Assembly (NCBI RefSeq): GCF_016862075.1
Contig: NZ_BOMG01000090.1
Span: 1-54,204, forward strand
Length of the DNA stretch: 54,204 nt
Direction: 5' to 3'
Origin: Actinoplanes couchii
Lineage (GTDB): Bacteria > Actinomycetota > Actinomycetes > Mycobacteriales > Micromonosporaceae
In this document: positions 17,095-25,742 of the stretch, piece after piece
How the letters are laid out: every line of letters begins with the position of its first letter
Numbering within the stretch: the stretch's first letter is position 1
Made by a program: the position numbers and the translations under genes
Notes under the pieces: generated by a model
Seen by the model: the letters and a program-made list of their open reading frames with translations, nothing else
The model's database searches: none
Told to the model about the DNA's origin: nothing

Positions 17095-18599
17095 GGCTTG
17101 ATCACCTCCGTCATGGCGCCGTGCAGTTGAGTGGGTGCTTTCTTGGGTGCTCCACCGGCCCGTTCCGGCACGGCGTTCTGTGGTCGCCGGGCCGCGTCGG
17201 AGATCCGCAACAGCATGGCGACGAGCATCCAGTTCGCCATCAGCGACGAACCACCGGCGGACAGGAACGGGGTGGTCTGACCGGTCAGCGGGATCAGGCC
17301 GGTGATGCCGCCGAGGATGACGAAGACCTGCAGGCCGAGGGTGAAGGCCAGACCACCGGCGACGAGCTTGCCGAAGGAGTCCCGGACCGCCAGGGCCGCG
17401 TGCAGGCCACGTTCCACGATCAGCAGATAGAGCACCAGGAGCGCGATCAGCCCGAAGAGACCGATCTCCTCGCCGAGACCGGCGAAGATGAAGTCGTTCC
17501 GGACCTCGGGCACCTTGCTCGGGGAGCCCGCGCCCGGCCCGGTGCCGAAGAGGCCGCCGGTGCCGAGCCCGAACAGGCCCTGGACGAGCTGGTAGCTGCT
17601 GCCGCTCTCCCGCTCGTAGTTCGACTGGGCGAACGGATCGAGCCACACCGCGGCCCGGTCGTAGAAGTTCGCGAACGGCCCGCCGACCACGCTGCCCAGC
17701 AGGTACGCCACGTAGACGCCGCCGAAGAACAGCAGCAGGCCGATGATCAGCCAGCTGGACCGCTCGGTCGCCACGTAGAGCGTGACGACGAAGAGCCCGA
17801 AGTAGAGCAGCGCGGTGCCGAGGTCCTTCTCGAAGACCAGGACCAGGACGCTGAACAGCCACACGGTCAGAACCGGACCGAGGTCCCGGCCACGCGGGAA
17901 GTCGATCCCGAGGACCCGGCGGCTGGCCAGGGACAGCACCTCGCGCTTGCGGACCAGGTAGTACGCGAAGAACGAGACCAGTGCGATCTTGGCGAACTCA
18001 CCCGGCTGGATCGAGAAGGCGCTGCCGAACTTGATCCAGATCTTGGCGCCGTTGACCTCGGAGTACTTACCCGGGAGCACGGCCGGGATCATCATCAGCA
18101 CGATGCCGATGAGGCCGAGTGTGTAGGCGTACCGCGAAATGATCTTGTGGTCGCGCACCACCGTCAACAGCACCGCGGCCAGGACCAGCGACATCAGCGT
18201 CCAGGCGAGCTGCCGCCCGCTGGTCTCGGCGAAGAACCCCGGCTCGGGCAGGTCCCGGGCGATCGCCCGGGCGATGTCCAGGCGGCGGAGGAAGGCCACG
18301 CCGATGCCGTTGATCAACGCCACCGCGGGCAGCAGAACCGGGTCGGCATACGGTGCGGTGAATCGGACGACGATGTGCAGACCGAGGAACAGGCCGCCGA
18401 TCAGAGCGGCCGGCACCCAGAAGTTCGCATTGATCTTGTCGTACTGATTCGCCTCGACCGTCGCGCTGAAAACCGCGACGAGGACCATGGCGAACGCCAG
18501 CAGCCCGAGTTCGGCGTTACGGCGCGTCTTCCATTGCCGGATACGCGACATCTCGCCCGTGGAGGCGGGCGTCGGAGCCGGTACGGCGGGCGCGGTCAA
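17091..18599 (-). CDS. rodA: Peptidoglycan glycosyltransferase RodA (FtsW/RodA/SpoVE family)
   Basis: The product of about 502 residues has ten or more membrane spans and the SEDS-family landmarks GAKIWIKFGSAFSIQPGEFAKIALV, FEKDLGTALLYFG and a C-terminal SAGGSSLMANW. It polymerises glycan strands from lipid II with PbpA. The start is uncertain: a TTG at 18599 with GGGGA 7 nt upstream gives MTAPAVPAPT, and an ATG at 18551 (MSRIRQWKTRRNAEL) is a plausible alternative. The end overlaps pbpA by 4 bp. Confidence 0.93.
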   Translation of the reverse strand: MTAPAVPAPTPASTGEMSRIRQWKTRRNAELGLLAFAMVLVAVFSATVEANQYDKINANFWVPAALIGGLFLGLHIVVRFTAPYADPVLLPAVALINGIGVAFLRRLDIARAIARDLPEPGFFAETSGRQLAWTLMSLVLAAVLLTVVRDHKIISRYAYTLGLIGIVLMMIPAVLPGKYSEVNGAKIWIKFGSAFSIQPGEFAKIALVSFFAYYLVRKREVLSLASRRVLGIDFPRGRDLGPVLTVWLFSVLVLVFEKDLGTALLYFGLFVVTLYVATERSSWLIIGLLLFFGGVYVAYLLGSVVGGPFANFYDRAAVWLDPFAQSNYERESGSSYQLVQGLFGLGTGGLFGTGPGAGSPSKVPEVRNDFIFAGLGEEIGLFGLIALLVLYLLIVERGLHAALAVRDSFGKLVAGGLAFTLGLQVFVILGGITGLIPLTGQTTPFLSAGGSSLMANWMLVAMLLRISDAARRPQNAVPERAGGAPKKAPTQLHGAMTEVIKP

Positions 18600-18630
18600 G
18601 AATTATCCCCAGACGTGTAGGCCGAGTTAC

Positions 18631-20010
18631 TCAGTCGACGGTCCGGCACACGACCGGGTCGACCGCCGGCGGAGTACTTTCCGCGGAACCGGCACCGGCA
18701 GCGGGCGCCGAGGCCCCGGCACTCCGGTTCGGCACCACGGACGGACTGGCCGAGGCGGAGACCGGCGGCGTGGTGCCGGCGGTCGTGCAGATCGGCTTGA
18801 GGTTCGGGTTCGACGGATCGTCCTTGGTCAGGTCGGCCAGCGTGGTGCGGGCGGTCGCCTGGTTCGCGGCGTGGATGCCCTGCTTGACCCGTTCCTGAGC
18901 GGTCGAGGTCAGATCCTCGAGCCGGACCTGGCTGGTCTCGCTCACCGTCGACAGGTCCAGACCGGCGACCTGGCCGGGCACGCCCTGGAAGATGGCGAGC
19001 TGACCCTGCTCGGTCGCACCGACGTAGTACTGCCCCTGGGTGTACCGCCAGCCGGCCCACAGGCCACCGCCGAGCACCCCGAGCAGCGCCAGCACCAGCA
19101 GGGTGGTGCGCACCGGGTGACCGGAGGGCTCCGCGTCCCGCTCGTAACCGCTGCTCGGCTCCGGCTGGGCCGGGCGGGGCGCCTGCGGTTTCAGCGCGGC
19201 GGCGCGGGCCGCCGAGGTGGAGCTGTCGGCGACCGTGGTGTTGCCCCGGTCGAGCGACGCGGCGCCACCCACGATCGGAGCCTGCTCGACGATGCCGTCG
19301 ACGGCGTCCGCGATGATCACGGTGATGTTGTCCGGCCCGCCGCCGCGCAGGGCGAGCTGGACCAGCCGCTCGACACACGCTTTCGGGTCGGTCAGCTCCC
19401 GCATGGTCTGGCCGATGGTCTCGCCACTGACCACACCGGAGAGACCGTCGCTGCAGATCAGGTAGCGATCGCCCTGGAGCACCTGGCGAACTGAATACTC
19501 CGGGTCGATGTCCCGCCCGTCCAGCGCCCTGGTGAGCAGCGACCGCTGCGGGTGGCTGCTCGCCTCCTCCGGGCTGACACGGCCTTCGTCGACGAGCATC
19601 TGGACGTACGTGTCGTCCTTGGTGATCTGGGCGAACTCACCCTTGCGCAGCAGGTACGCCCGGGAGTCCCCGATGTGCACCATGCCGAACTTGCTGCCGG
19701 AGAAGAGGACCGCGGTCAGCGTGGTCCCCATCCCCTCGAGTTGAGGGTTGGCGTCGACGGTGTCCCGCAGCTGCTGATTGGCGGTCCCGACGGCGTGCCG
19801 CAAGGCGTCGACCATGGCGTCCCCGGGGACGTCGTCGTCGAGCGGCGCCATGGCGGCGATGACGATGTTGGACGCGACGTCACCGGCGGCCATGCCGCCC
19901 ATGCCGTCCGCGACAGCGAGAAGTCGCGGCCCGGCGTAGACGGAGTCCTGGTTCAGGTCTCGGATCAGACCGCGGTCGCTCTGGGCGGCATAGCGCAGGG
20001 TCAGGGTCAT
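18631..20010 (-). CDS. pstP: PP2C-family Ser/Thr phosphatase PstP
   Basis: This 459-residue membrane phosphatase reverses PknA/PknB phosphorylation. The catalytic PP2C domain (residues 1-240) contains the metal-binding motifs SDRGLIRDLNQDSV, DGMGG (35-39), MVHIGDSRAYLLR, SDGLSGVV and GGGPDNITVII. A linker leads to a membrane span (about 301-322) and an extracytoplasmic tail of about 135 Ala/Ser/Pro-rich residues. Its start overlaps fhaB by 4 bp. Confidence 0.95.
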   Translation of the reverse strand: MTLTLRYAAQSDRGLIRDLNQDSVYAGPRLLAVADGMGGMAAGDVASNIVIAAMAPLDDDVPGDAMVDALRHAVGTANQQLRDTVDANPQLEGMGTTLTAVLFSGSKFGMVHIGDSRAYLLRKGEFAQITKDDTYVQMLVDEGRVSPEEASSHPQRSLLTRALDGRDIDPEYSVRQVLQGDRYLICSDGLSGVVSGETIGQTMRELTDPKACVERLVQLALRGGGPDNITVIIADAVDGIVEQAPIVGGAASLDRGNTTVADSSTSAARAAALKPQAPRPAQPEPSSGYERDAEPSGHPVRTTLLVLALLGVLGGGLWAGWRYTQGQYYVGATEQGQLAIFQGVPGQVAGLDLSTVSETSQVRLEDLTSTAQERVKQGIHAANQATARTTLADLTKDDPSNPNLKPICTTAGTTPPVSASASPSVVPNRSAGASAPAAGAGSAESTPPAVDPVVCRTVD

Positions 20011-20489
20011 GGCCGTAACTCGAGAGAAGTGCGCCCGATCCGGATCGGAACGCCAAGGGGGACTGGAGTGGGTCCGGAGACCTTACCGCGATCAAGGTAG
20101 GTGCCGTTGGTCGAGCCGAGGTCCTCGACGAACCACTGGCCCTCGCGCGGCACCAGGCGGGCGTGCCGCGCGGACGCGAAGTCGTCGGTGATGACGAGCG
20201 TCGAATCCTCGGCGCGGCCGATCGTGATGTGAGCTTCACCGAGAGTGATTCTCGTGCCGGCCAAGTTACCGGCAGTCACGACCAGTTGCCGCGCCGCCTT
20301 ACCGCGTTTCACCTTCGCGGGCCGGCCAGGGAGCACCGCGCCACCCACCCCCCGAGGGCTGGCGACGATGCTCTTGGCCCGGCTGCTCGCGAAGAGGTCC
20401 CGCCGGATCACTCCGACCACCGTGAACACGAAGATCCACAGCAGGATGAGGAACCCGAAACGAGCAACGGTGAGGACGAATTCGGGCAA
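20007..20489 (-). CDS. fhaB: FHA-domain protein FhaB
   Basis: The 160-residue protein has an N-terminal membrane span (about 8-28) and a forkhead-associated domain (66-160) with ITIGRAEDSTLVI, SARHARL and DLGSTNGTYLD, the phosphothreonine-binding loops. FhaB (FipA) is a PknA/PknB substrate linked to septal and cell-wall assembly in mycobacteria. It lies 5 nt after fhaA and overlaps pstP. Confidence 0.94.
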   Translation of the reverse strand: MPEFVLTVARFGFLILLWIFVFTVVGVIRRDLFASSRAKSIVASPRGVGGAVLPGRPAKVKRGKAARQLVVTAGNLAGTRITLGEAHITIGRAEDSTLVITDDFASARHARLVPREGQWFVEDLGSTNGTYLDRGKVSGPTPVPLGVPIRIGRTSLELRP

Positions 20490-20494
20490 GGCCG

Positions 20495-21256
20495 CTAGCC
20501 GTCCACTCGGAAGGTGAGTGTGGTCGTCCCGAGCTGGATCATGTCCCCCGGGTTGAGGGCGACGGCGGACACCCGCTGGCCGTTGACCATGGTGCCGTTC
20601 GTCGACCCCAGATCCGTCAGCACGACCTGGTTGCCGTCGTAGTCCAGCCGGGCGTGGCGGCGCGAGATGCCGACGTCGGGCAGGCGCAGGTTCGCCTGGT
20701 CGCCGCGGCCGATCACCGTCGAGCCCATCTGCAGCGGGTAGGTCCGGCCGTCACCGGAGACCAGGCCCACGCTGCGCGGGCCACCATGGTGCTGTTGCTG
20801 CTGGTAGCCGCCGCCCTGCTGGTCATAGGGCGAATACTGCGGGCCGGCGTCGTAGGCCGGCTGTTGCACCGGGGCGACCTCGCCACCGGTGTAGACCTCG
20901 GCCGTCACCCGGAACATCCCGGTGTCCAGCCCGTCGCCGCGCTCGATCTCGACGATCACGTCGCCGTAGACCGTCCAGGCCTGCTCACCGATGAACTCGG
21001 CCTGGGACTGCGCCAGCTCCTGAGCCAGCGCGGCGGCATAGGGCGCCAGACGACTGTGGTCGTAGGGCGACAGGTCGATCACGTAGCGGTTGGGCACCAG
21101 GGTGCGGCCACCGGCGAGGATGGCCTTGTGCGCCTCGGCCTCCCGCTGCATGGCATTCAGAATCTCCACAGGGTGCACGACACCCTTGAAGACCTTGGCG
21201 AAGGCCCCTTCGACCAGGCCTTCCAATCGCTTCTCAAAGCGCTGCAGCACGCTCAC
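20495..21256 (-). CDS. fhaA: FHA-domain protein FhaA
   Basis: This protein of about 253 residues has an N-terminal FhaA-specific domain (VLQRFEKRLEGLVEGAFAKVFKG onward, about 120 residues), a Gln/Gly/Tyr-rich linker and a C-terminal FHA domain with TVIGRGDQANLRL, SRRHARLDY and DLGSTNGTMVNG. It recruits phosphorylated partners such as the lipid II flippase MurJ in Mycobacterium. I place the start at the GTG at 21256, which has an ideal GAGGAG site 6 nt upstream and matches the usual VLQRFE start; an ATG at 21283 would add nine residues. It is first in the seven-gene kinase operon. Confidence 0.92.
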   Translation of the reverse strand: MSVLQRFEKRLEGLVEGAFAKVFKGVVHPVEILNAMQREAEAHKAILAGGRTLVPNRYVIDLSPYDHSRLAPYAAALAQELAQSQAEFIGEQAWTVYGDVIVEIERGDGLDTGMFRVTAEVYTGGEVAPVQQPAYDAGPQYSPYDQQGGGYQQQQHHGGPRSVGLVSGDGRTYPLQMGSTVIGRGDQANLRLPDVGISRRHARLDYDGNQVVLTDLGSTNGTMVNGQRVSAVALNPGDMIQLGTTTLTFRVDG

Positions 21257-21540
21257 CGGCTCCTCCTCGGGTTCCGAGGACATGATGGTATCCGGCGACC
21301 GCTTGCGCATCCTTAGAGCAAGAGCAGCCGGCACTTCTGACCCTCGTATGGCGCCCCTCGACGCCGTGCTAATGTTTCCTCCGTCGCGGGGCGAATACAA
21401 ACTCGCTTAGTGACGTGCGACAGCGTAGTCTGTCGCAGCCAGTAACAAGAAGCAGGCCTGACCCGCCTGGTTCCGCCGAAAAGATCAGATGTATGATCTT
21501 GGAAGCACAGCACGACGGCAAGACAGCAAGGCAGTCACAT
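21257..21540. promoter_or_regulatory. Divergent control region between fhaA operon and tRNA-Leu
   Basis: This gap carries the promoters for the kinase operon (leftward) and tRNA-Leu (rightward). A TATGAT box at 21492-21497, 44 bp before the tRNA, is a good candidate -10. A perfect inverted repeat (TGCGACAG, 6-nt loop, CTGTCGCA) lies at 21416-21437 and could be an operator or hairpin. No protein gene is seen. Confidence 0.5.
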
Positions 21541-21623
21541 GGGGATGTGGCGGAATGGCAGACGCGCACGGTTCAGGTCCGTGTGTCCGAAAGGACGTGG
21601 GGGTTCAACTCCCCCCATCCCCA
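21541..21623 (+). tRNA. tRNA-Leu (anticodon CAG)
   Basis: An 83-nt class II tRNA folds with acceptor GGGGATG (21541-21547) pairing CATCCCC (21616-21622), discriminator A, a D-arm with TGGCGGAATGGCAGACGCGC, the anticodon stem CACGG/CCGTG with loop TTCAGGT (anticodon CAG, codon CUG), a long variable arm (TGTCCGAAAGGACG) and a T-arm GGGGG TTCAACT CCCCC. No CCA is encoded. A leucine tRNA occupies the same place, divergent from fhaA, in Mycobacterium. Confidence 0.96.
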
Positions 21624-21680
21624 CGAGAGCGAATGGGCGACGTCTGTTCCGCATATACCGCGGAACCGGCGTCGCTCTCG
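21624..21680 (+). terminator. Structured hairpin downstream of tRNA-Leu
   Basis: The outer arms cgagagcg (21624-21631) and cgctctcg (21673-21680) enclose an inner stem gttccgc/gcggaac with an atatacc loop. It begins one base after the tRNA and is probably its terminator or processing structure. Confidence 0.6.
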
Positions 21681-21892
21681 TCATATCTACCCCGTGGGCC
21701 GAGCCCCCGGGAACCCCGCATCACGGTGGGCGCTGAGGAAGGCCCCGGGTTCGGGTGGGCCTCGTCAAGGTCAAAATCAAGTGCCTGCGTGGGTACGCTC
21801 ATCGAAGGTCCGCGGGGGCGTCAACTTTCGGGTGAAGGTGTGGGGAGCGTTATGCTCGCCGCCTCAATCGGTCTTCAGGGTGGGGTGCGGTC
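21681..21892. other. Intergenic region before the WecG-type gene, no gene seen
   Basis: About 210 bp with GC-rich imperfect hairpins (for example around 21700-21760). Open frames crossing it are continuations of tRNA shadows. A promoter for the downstream gene is expected but no clear boxes stand out. Confidence 0.4.
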
Positions 21893-22717
21893 GTGACTGC
21901 GACTGGTGCTGGTGTTCGGCAGGGCAAGCACAACGTTCTGGGCGTGCTGGTGGACGCCACGGACTATGCGACTGCCACCGCGCAGATCATCGAGGCGGCT
22001 CGGGAGCAGCGTCCGTTCGCGGTCACCGCTCTGGCCGTGCACGGGGTCATGACCGGGGTGGAAGATCCGGCTCACAATGCCCGGCTCAATTCTTTCGATC
22101 TGGTCACACCCGATGGGCAGCCTGTTCGCTGGGCGCTGAACGTTCTGCACAAGGCCGGGCTGACCGATCGGGTCTACGGGCCGTCGCTGACCTTGAAAGT
22201 GGTCGAGCAGGCTGCCGCCGAGGGCCTGCCGATTTATCTGTACGGGTCCACCGATCCGGTTCTGGAGCGGCTTGTTCCGGCTCTTCAGGGGATGTTCCCG
22301 GCTCTGAAGATCGCCGGCGTGGAGGCTTCGAAGTTCCGTAAGTCACAGCCGGGCGAGCCGGAGGCCATCGCCGAGCGCATCAAGGCCTCGGGTGCCCGGG
22401 TCGTGCTGGTCGGGCTGGGCTGCCCGCGGCAGGAGATCTTCACCTACGCGATGCGCCCGCTGCTGGACATGCCGCTGCTGGCCGTCGGCGCCGCCTTCGA
22501 CTACCACGCCGGCCTGCTGAAGAACCCGCCCGCCTGGATGCAGAAGTACGCGCTGGAGTGGCTGTGGCGTCTCGGTCTGGAGCCGAAGCGCCTGTGGAAG
22601 CGCTACATCATCCTGAACCCGGCCTACCTGAGCCGGCTGGGCGCGCAGAAGCTCGGCCTGTGGAAGGCGACCCCGCCGGCCCCGGCGACCGAGCCGGTGC
22701 GTGAGTTCGCGGTCTGA
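21893..22717 (+). CDS. WecG/TagA/CpsF-family glycosyltransferase
   Basis: The 274-residue GT26 enzyme would transfer a sugar (N-acetylmannosamine or its uronic acid in known members) from a UDP-donor to a lipid-linked acceptor during synthesis of a surface polysaccharide or teichoic acid. Diagnostic pieces are VTALAVHGVMTGVEDPAHNARLNSFDLVTPDGQPVRWALN, VYGPSLTL, IYLYGS, VLVGLGCPRQEIF and GAAFDYHAGLLKNPPAWMQ. The GTG at 21893 lacks a strong ribosome site. It is alone, with no polysaccharide cluster nearby, so the actual product cannot be named. Confidence 0.9.
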   Translation: MTATGAGVRQGKHNVLGVLVDATDYATATAQIIEAAREQRPFAVTALAVHGVMTGVEDPAHNARLNSFDLVTPDGQPVRWALNVLHKAGLTDRVYGPSLTLKVVEQAAAEGLPIYLYGSTDPVLERLVPALQGMFPALKIAGVEASKFRKSQPGEPEAIAERIKASGARVVLVGLGCPRQEIFTYAMRPLLDMPLLAVGAAFDYHAGLLKNPPAWMQKYALEWLWRLGLEPKRLWKRYIILNPAYLSRLGAQKLGLWKATPPAPATEPVREFAV

Positions 22718-22881
22718 TCTTTTTCCGACACTGCGGCACAGATCACTTTCCGGCTGACGCGTTTGTCCACATCGTCTGATCTGATCATGACCCAGGGTGA
22801 AGTTTCGATAACTCTTGGTCGCCCATAACCCCTACGGGTTCTCGTTCCGGGCATATCCCGGTTTCGAAGCTTGCTCCAGCG

Positions 22882-23496
22882 GTGAACGCTGTCGATGTGG
22901 ACACCGCTGTGGACGTCATCATGATCAGCACGCTCGCTGCCGCCTGGCTCGCCGCCGGGTTGCTCTCCGACGGGCTGCAGACCGCCGCGACCGCACACCA
23001 GCTCCGCCGACGAGCCGGGCTGGTGACCGGGCTGATCGTCGCGGGTCTCGCGGTGTTCATCGCGGTGCCACTCGTCGCGACCATGCTGCCGGGTGTCCAG
23101 TCCGCCCCGACCGCGGCCCTGCTGCCGGCCGTTCCCGGCCTGCTCGTGGTGACCGCGACGGTGCGCCGTCTCGGGCGTGTCCGGCGTGGCGCGGGCGCGT
23201 TCGCCACCGCCCCGCTGACCCCGATCCCGCCCGGCCTGCGCGCCGCCGCCGCCCACCCGCTGCTGGCCGCGCCACTGCAGATCACCGGCCTGGCCGCGCT
23301 GATCGGCCTGCCGATCGCCGCCGGCCTGGTGACCCTGCCGATCGGCGAGTCGGCCGGGGTGGCGGGCTTCGCCGTCATCGGAGTCGCACTGGCGATCGCC
23401 GGCATCGGCGTCCGGGCCGCCCTGCGCCACAGCCGCCTGGCCCCACTGGTCCTGACCCCCATCGACCGCGAGCGCATCCCGGCCGGGGTCCGCTGA
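22882..23496 (+). CDS. Hypothetical membrane protein
   Basis: A protein of about 204 residues with four or five membrane spans (about 12-30, 46-66, 76-92, 130-152, 165-188) separated by short Arg-rich loops, ending PLVLTPIDRERIPAGVR. No family is recognised. The GTG at 22882 is the longest start; ATG at 22921 would remove 13 residues and begin just at the first span, and neither has a good ribosome site. The gap before it (22718-22881) may hold its promoter. Confidence 0.65.
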   Translation: MNAVDVDTAVDVIMISTLAAAWLAAGLLSDGLQTAATAHQLRRRAGLVTGLIVAGLAVFIAVPLVATMLPGVQSAPTAALLPAVPGLLVVTATVRRLGRVRRGAGAFATAPLTPIPPGLRAAAAHPLLAAPLQITGLAALIGLPIAAGLVTLPIGESAGVAGFAVIGVALAIAGIGVRAALRHSRLAPLVLTPIDRERIPAGVR

Positions 23497-23550
23497 CCCC
23501 ACACCACCGCACCCCACATCCGCGTCCGGTCCGCGCCACCACACCCACGC

Positions 23551-23673
23551 CGTGCCGAGGCAGCCGATGTCACGGTCGGGGATCTGCGGGCCGACGACCG
23601 GCTCACGATGACCCTTTACATCGCCGAGCCGGGATCTCCGTCCGCCGACTCGCTGGGCCTGCTCAGCGCGTAG
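23551..23673 (+). pseudogene. Remnant of an MmyB-like XRE regulator C-terminus
   Basis: The frame 23551-23673 reads as about 40 residues ending LRADDRLTMTLYIAEPGSPS then ADSLGLLSA and a TAG stop. The YIAEPGSPSA-xx-L-xLL signature closely resembles the extreme C-terminus of actinobacterial MmyB-like (MLTR ligand-binding) HTH regulators. No HTH or remainder of the ligand domain is present upstream, where the membrane protein ends at 23496. I infer a deleted regulator gene with only its 3' end left. The match is by recollection of the family and needs a search. Confidence 0.45.
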
Positions 23674-23685
23674 GGATCTGAGCGG

Positions 23686-24126
23686 TCAGTGGCGCCGGGC
23701 CTCCTGCTGGTAGAGAAGCTCCAGAATGGACCTGGTGGCCTCGAACCAGCGGTCCAGCCAGTCGGACGGCGGCAGGGTGCCCCGGGCCGGGAGTTCCATC
23801 AGCAGGCCCCGGAGCAGGGGGTGGTCGGCCATCGACTGGCCGGACGAGCCGCTGTCGCTCCAGCTGCTGGAGCTGAAGGAGTCGCTCAGGCTCGGCATGT
23901 CCAGGGCCGGGAGTTTCCCGGCTCGGTCCAGCGGGCTGCTCGGTTCGAGGCTGCTGTGTGACCGGCCCGGGGATCGGGTCGGCAGGCCCGACGTGGAGCG
24001 GACCAGTTCGCCGTCGCTGCTGTCCAAGGCTTCGCGCCGGCCCTGCCGGTAGGCGCTGACACCGCCGCTGAACCGGTCCTGCGCCGTCGACGAACCGCTG
24101 CTGAGATTGTCGGACCCAATCGTCAT
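23686..24126 (-). CDS. Hypothetical Ser-rich protein
   Basis: This 146-residue protein has a Ser/Pro/Arg-rich, probably disordered, first 100 residues (including SLSDSFSSSSWSDSGSSG) and a compact Leu/Trp-rich end with LLRGLLMELPARGTLPPSDWLDRWFEATRSILELLY. There is no signal peptide or membrane span. The ATG has an AAGG site 8 nt upstream. The family is not recognised. It lies downstream of, and on the same strand as, the DUF397 gene, but a terminator separates them. Confidence 0.6.
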   Translation of the reverse strand: MTIGSDNLSSGSSTAQDRFSGGVSAYRQGRREALDSSDGELVRSTSGLPTRSPGRSHSSLEPSSPLDRAGKLPALDMPSLSDSFSSSSWSDSGSSGQSMADHPLLRGLLMELPARGTLPPSDWLDRWFEATRSILELLYQQEARRH

Positions 24127-24241
24127 CTGTCTGCCTTGCCTCGTTTAGTGATGTGTCCCGGCCCACAGCGCGGTCCGGTCCGCGCTTGGACTCTTCAACG
24201 AGGCGATCCCGGTCCAGCGACGGAAAACCGGGCAAATAGCA

Positions 24242-24279
24242 ACGACCGGCCCGGGCGATCATGTCGCCGGACCGGTCGT
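24242..24279 (-). terminator. Hairpin terminator after the DUF397 gene
   Basis: Arms acgaccgg (24242-24249) and ccggtcgt (24272-24279) form a perfect outer stem with an inner ggcga/tcgcc extension. It sits 11 nt past the DUF397 stop on the minus strand. Confidence 0.7.
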
Positions 24280-24289
24280 GCCTACGTTC

Positions 24290-24514
24290 TCAGAGGTCGA
24301 ACTCGCCGTCCTTGGCACCACCCACGAACGCGTCCCATTCGGCGGCCGTGAAGATCAATGCCGGACCGGTCGGGTTCTTCGAGTCCCGCACCGCGATCGC
24401 CTCTCCGACAAAAGCCACCTCGACACAGTTGTCGCAGTTGGGGCCACTGCGCGTGCTCTTGAACCACTGGGCCCGGTTCAGGTCGACCCGGAGGCCCTTC
24501 GCCTCGATTTCCAC
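24290..24514 (-). CDS. DUF397 domain protein
   Basis: The 74-residue protein has the DUF397 pattern: AQWFKSTRSGPNCDNCVEVAFVG, VRDSKNPTGPALIFTAAEWDAFVGGAKDGEFDL. These small proteins are almost always encoded beside an XRE-DUF5753 regulator in actinobacteria and modulate it in the few studied cases. The start lies inside the regulator gene (37-bp overlap), so the two are translated together. Confidence 0.93.
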   Translation of the reverse strand: MEIEAKGLRVDLNRAQWFKSTRSGPNCDNCVEVAFVGEAIAVRDSKNPTGPALIFTAAEWDAFVGGAKDGEFDL

Positions 24515-25356
24515 AATGGCTCCTCTACCAGCATCTCGATCATCTCGATGGAATCCTCCGGATCCAGGGCGGCAGCCTTGATGGTGTCGAAGACTTCGCG
24601 GTACTTGCGGAGTTCGTCGTCCTTCTCCAGGAAGAGACCACCGGCCGCGTTCTCGGTGAAGACCACGGCGGGATCCCCGTCCGGGAAGTCGAGGATCGTG
24701 AACGTGCCGTCCATGGCGGCATGCGCGCCGACCTCGAACGGCAGGATCTGGAGAGTCACATTCGGCAGCCGTGCGGCCTCGACCAGATGTCGAAGCTGGT
24801 CACGCATGACCGCGTCACCGCCGACGGGGCGACTCACCACCGCTTCATCGAGTACCACCCAAAGATCGATTGGATCGTCCTGAATCAACAACGACTGGCG
24901 TTGCATGCGGACGCGGACCCGATGCGCGATTCTCAGGTCGGTGTCATCCCATCGGGCGGATCCAATGAGAGCCAGGGCGTATTCCTCGCTCTGCAACAGA
25001 CCGGGAATCACCTGCTGTTCGTACGCCTGAATTGATCTAGCTTCGGCTTCGAAGCCGACATAAGTGCTGTTCAGGACGGTGGAGAAGGGATGCCACCAGC
25101 CTTTCTGGCGGGCATCTCGAGATATTTCTACTAATTCGCCCGCTATGTCATTATTCACACCATAAATGACCAACATGTCGCTTACGTCGACGGGGCTGGC
25201 ACTGGTATGTCCGGTTTCGATGCGGGATATCTTCGATGGCGAACAACCAAGTCGCTCTGCCACCACGTCGATGGTTACGCCGGCCGCCTCACGATGTCTG
25301 CGCAGTTCCACACCGAGGCGGCGTCGACGAAGGGTGGGACTGCGGCGTCGATTCAC
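24478..25356 (-). CDS. XRE-family regulator with DUF5753 domain
   Basis: This 292-residue protein has an HTH (about 15-70; LGVELRRHREAAGVTIDVVAERLGCSPSKISRIETG) and a C-terminal DUF5753 domain (about 95-280; AYEQQVIPGLLQSEEYA, RQSLLIQDDPIDLWVVLDEAVV, NVTLQILPFEVGAHAAMDGTFTILDFP). It belongs to the large actinobacterial family paired with DUF397 proteins in developmental and antibiotic control. The GTG at 25356 has GGGAGA about 11 nt upstream. TGATCA boxes immediately upstream (25381, 25402) may be its own operator. Confidence 0.92.
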   Translation of the reverse strand: MNRRRSPTLRRRRLGVELRRHREAAGVTIDVVAERLGCSPSKISRIETGHTSASPVDVSDMLVIYGVNNDIAGELVEISRDARQKGWWHPFSTVLNSTYVGFEAEARSIQAYEQQVIPGLLQSEEYALALIGSARWDDTDLRIAHRVRVRMQRQSLLIQDDPIDLWVVLDEAVVSRPVGGDAVMRDQLRHLVEAARLPNVTLQILPFEVGAHAAMDGTFTILDFPDGDPAVVFTENAAGGLFLEKDDELRKYREVFDTIKAAALDPEDSIEMIEMLVEEPLWKSRRRASGST

Positions 25357-25742
25357 CGATCCAGTCTCCCGGCGTGCCCATGATCATTCAAGCACAGTGG
25401 ATGATCACGCAGGATCACGGAAGCGTGACATGCAACTTGCATCGACGACACTGGTGGTGCAATCTTTCCGTATGGCCAGCGTCACTTAATGTTCTTGAGC
25501 GACCCGGCCAGAGTTGGTTATTTCGTACCGAAACGACGTCCATCACGGGGCGCCGAGCCATCGGAAGTCCTTCGTGGACTTCTGCCCTGACACGGGTGGG
25601 GCTGTTCGGCGGCAGTGACGTTCCGCAACCTCCTTCGATGGTCAATTCCGTCGAGGGGTTGCAAAAGTGCACTCAGGCGGCAAACTGATGCACTTGTCAC
25701 CAATGTCCACAATCCCACATGAGTCTCAGGGCAGGAGATGAC
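25357..25742. promoter_or_regulatory. Divergent intergenic region with repeated TGATCA and TGCA motifs
   Basis: This 386-bp gap contains no gene. Near the XRE start are TGATCA at 25381-25386 and 25402-25407 (21 bp apart, two helical turns) and a half-site near 25413. Further on are palindromes TGCAACTTGCA (25431-25441) and TGCAAAAGTGCA (25660-25671), plus a small hairpin gaagtcc/ggacttc near 25566-25584. These are candidate operators for the flanking divergent genes; the assignment is inference. Confidence 0.4.

Noticed and set aside
17095..17862. N-terminal extension of PbpA by 256 residues
   Set aside because: The extra part overlaps rodA in another frame and reads as Arg-rich noise; the GTG at 17094 overlaps the rodA stop and gives the family start.
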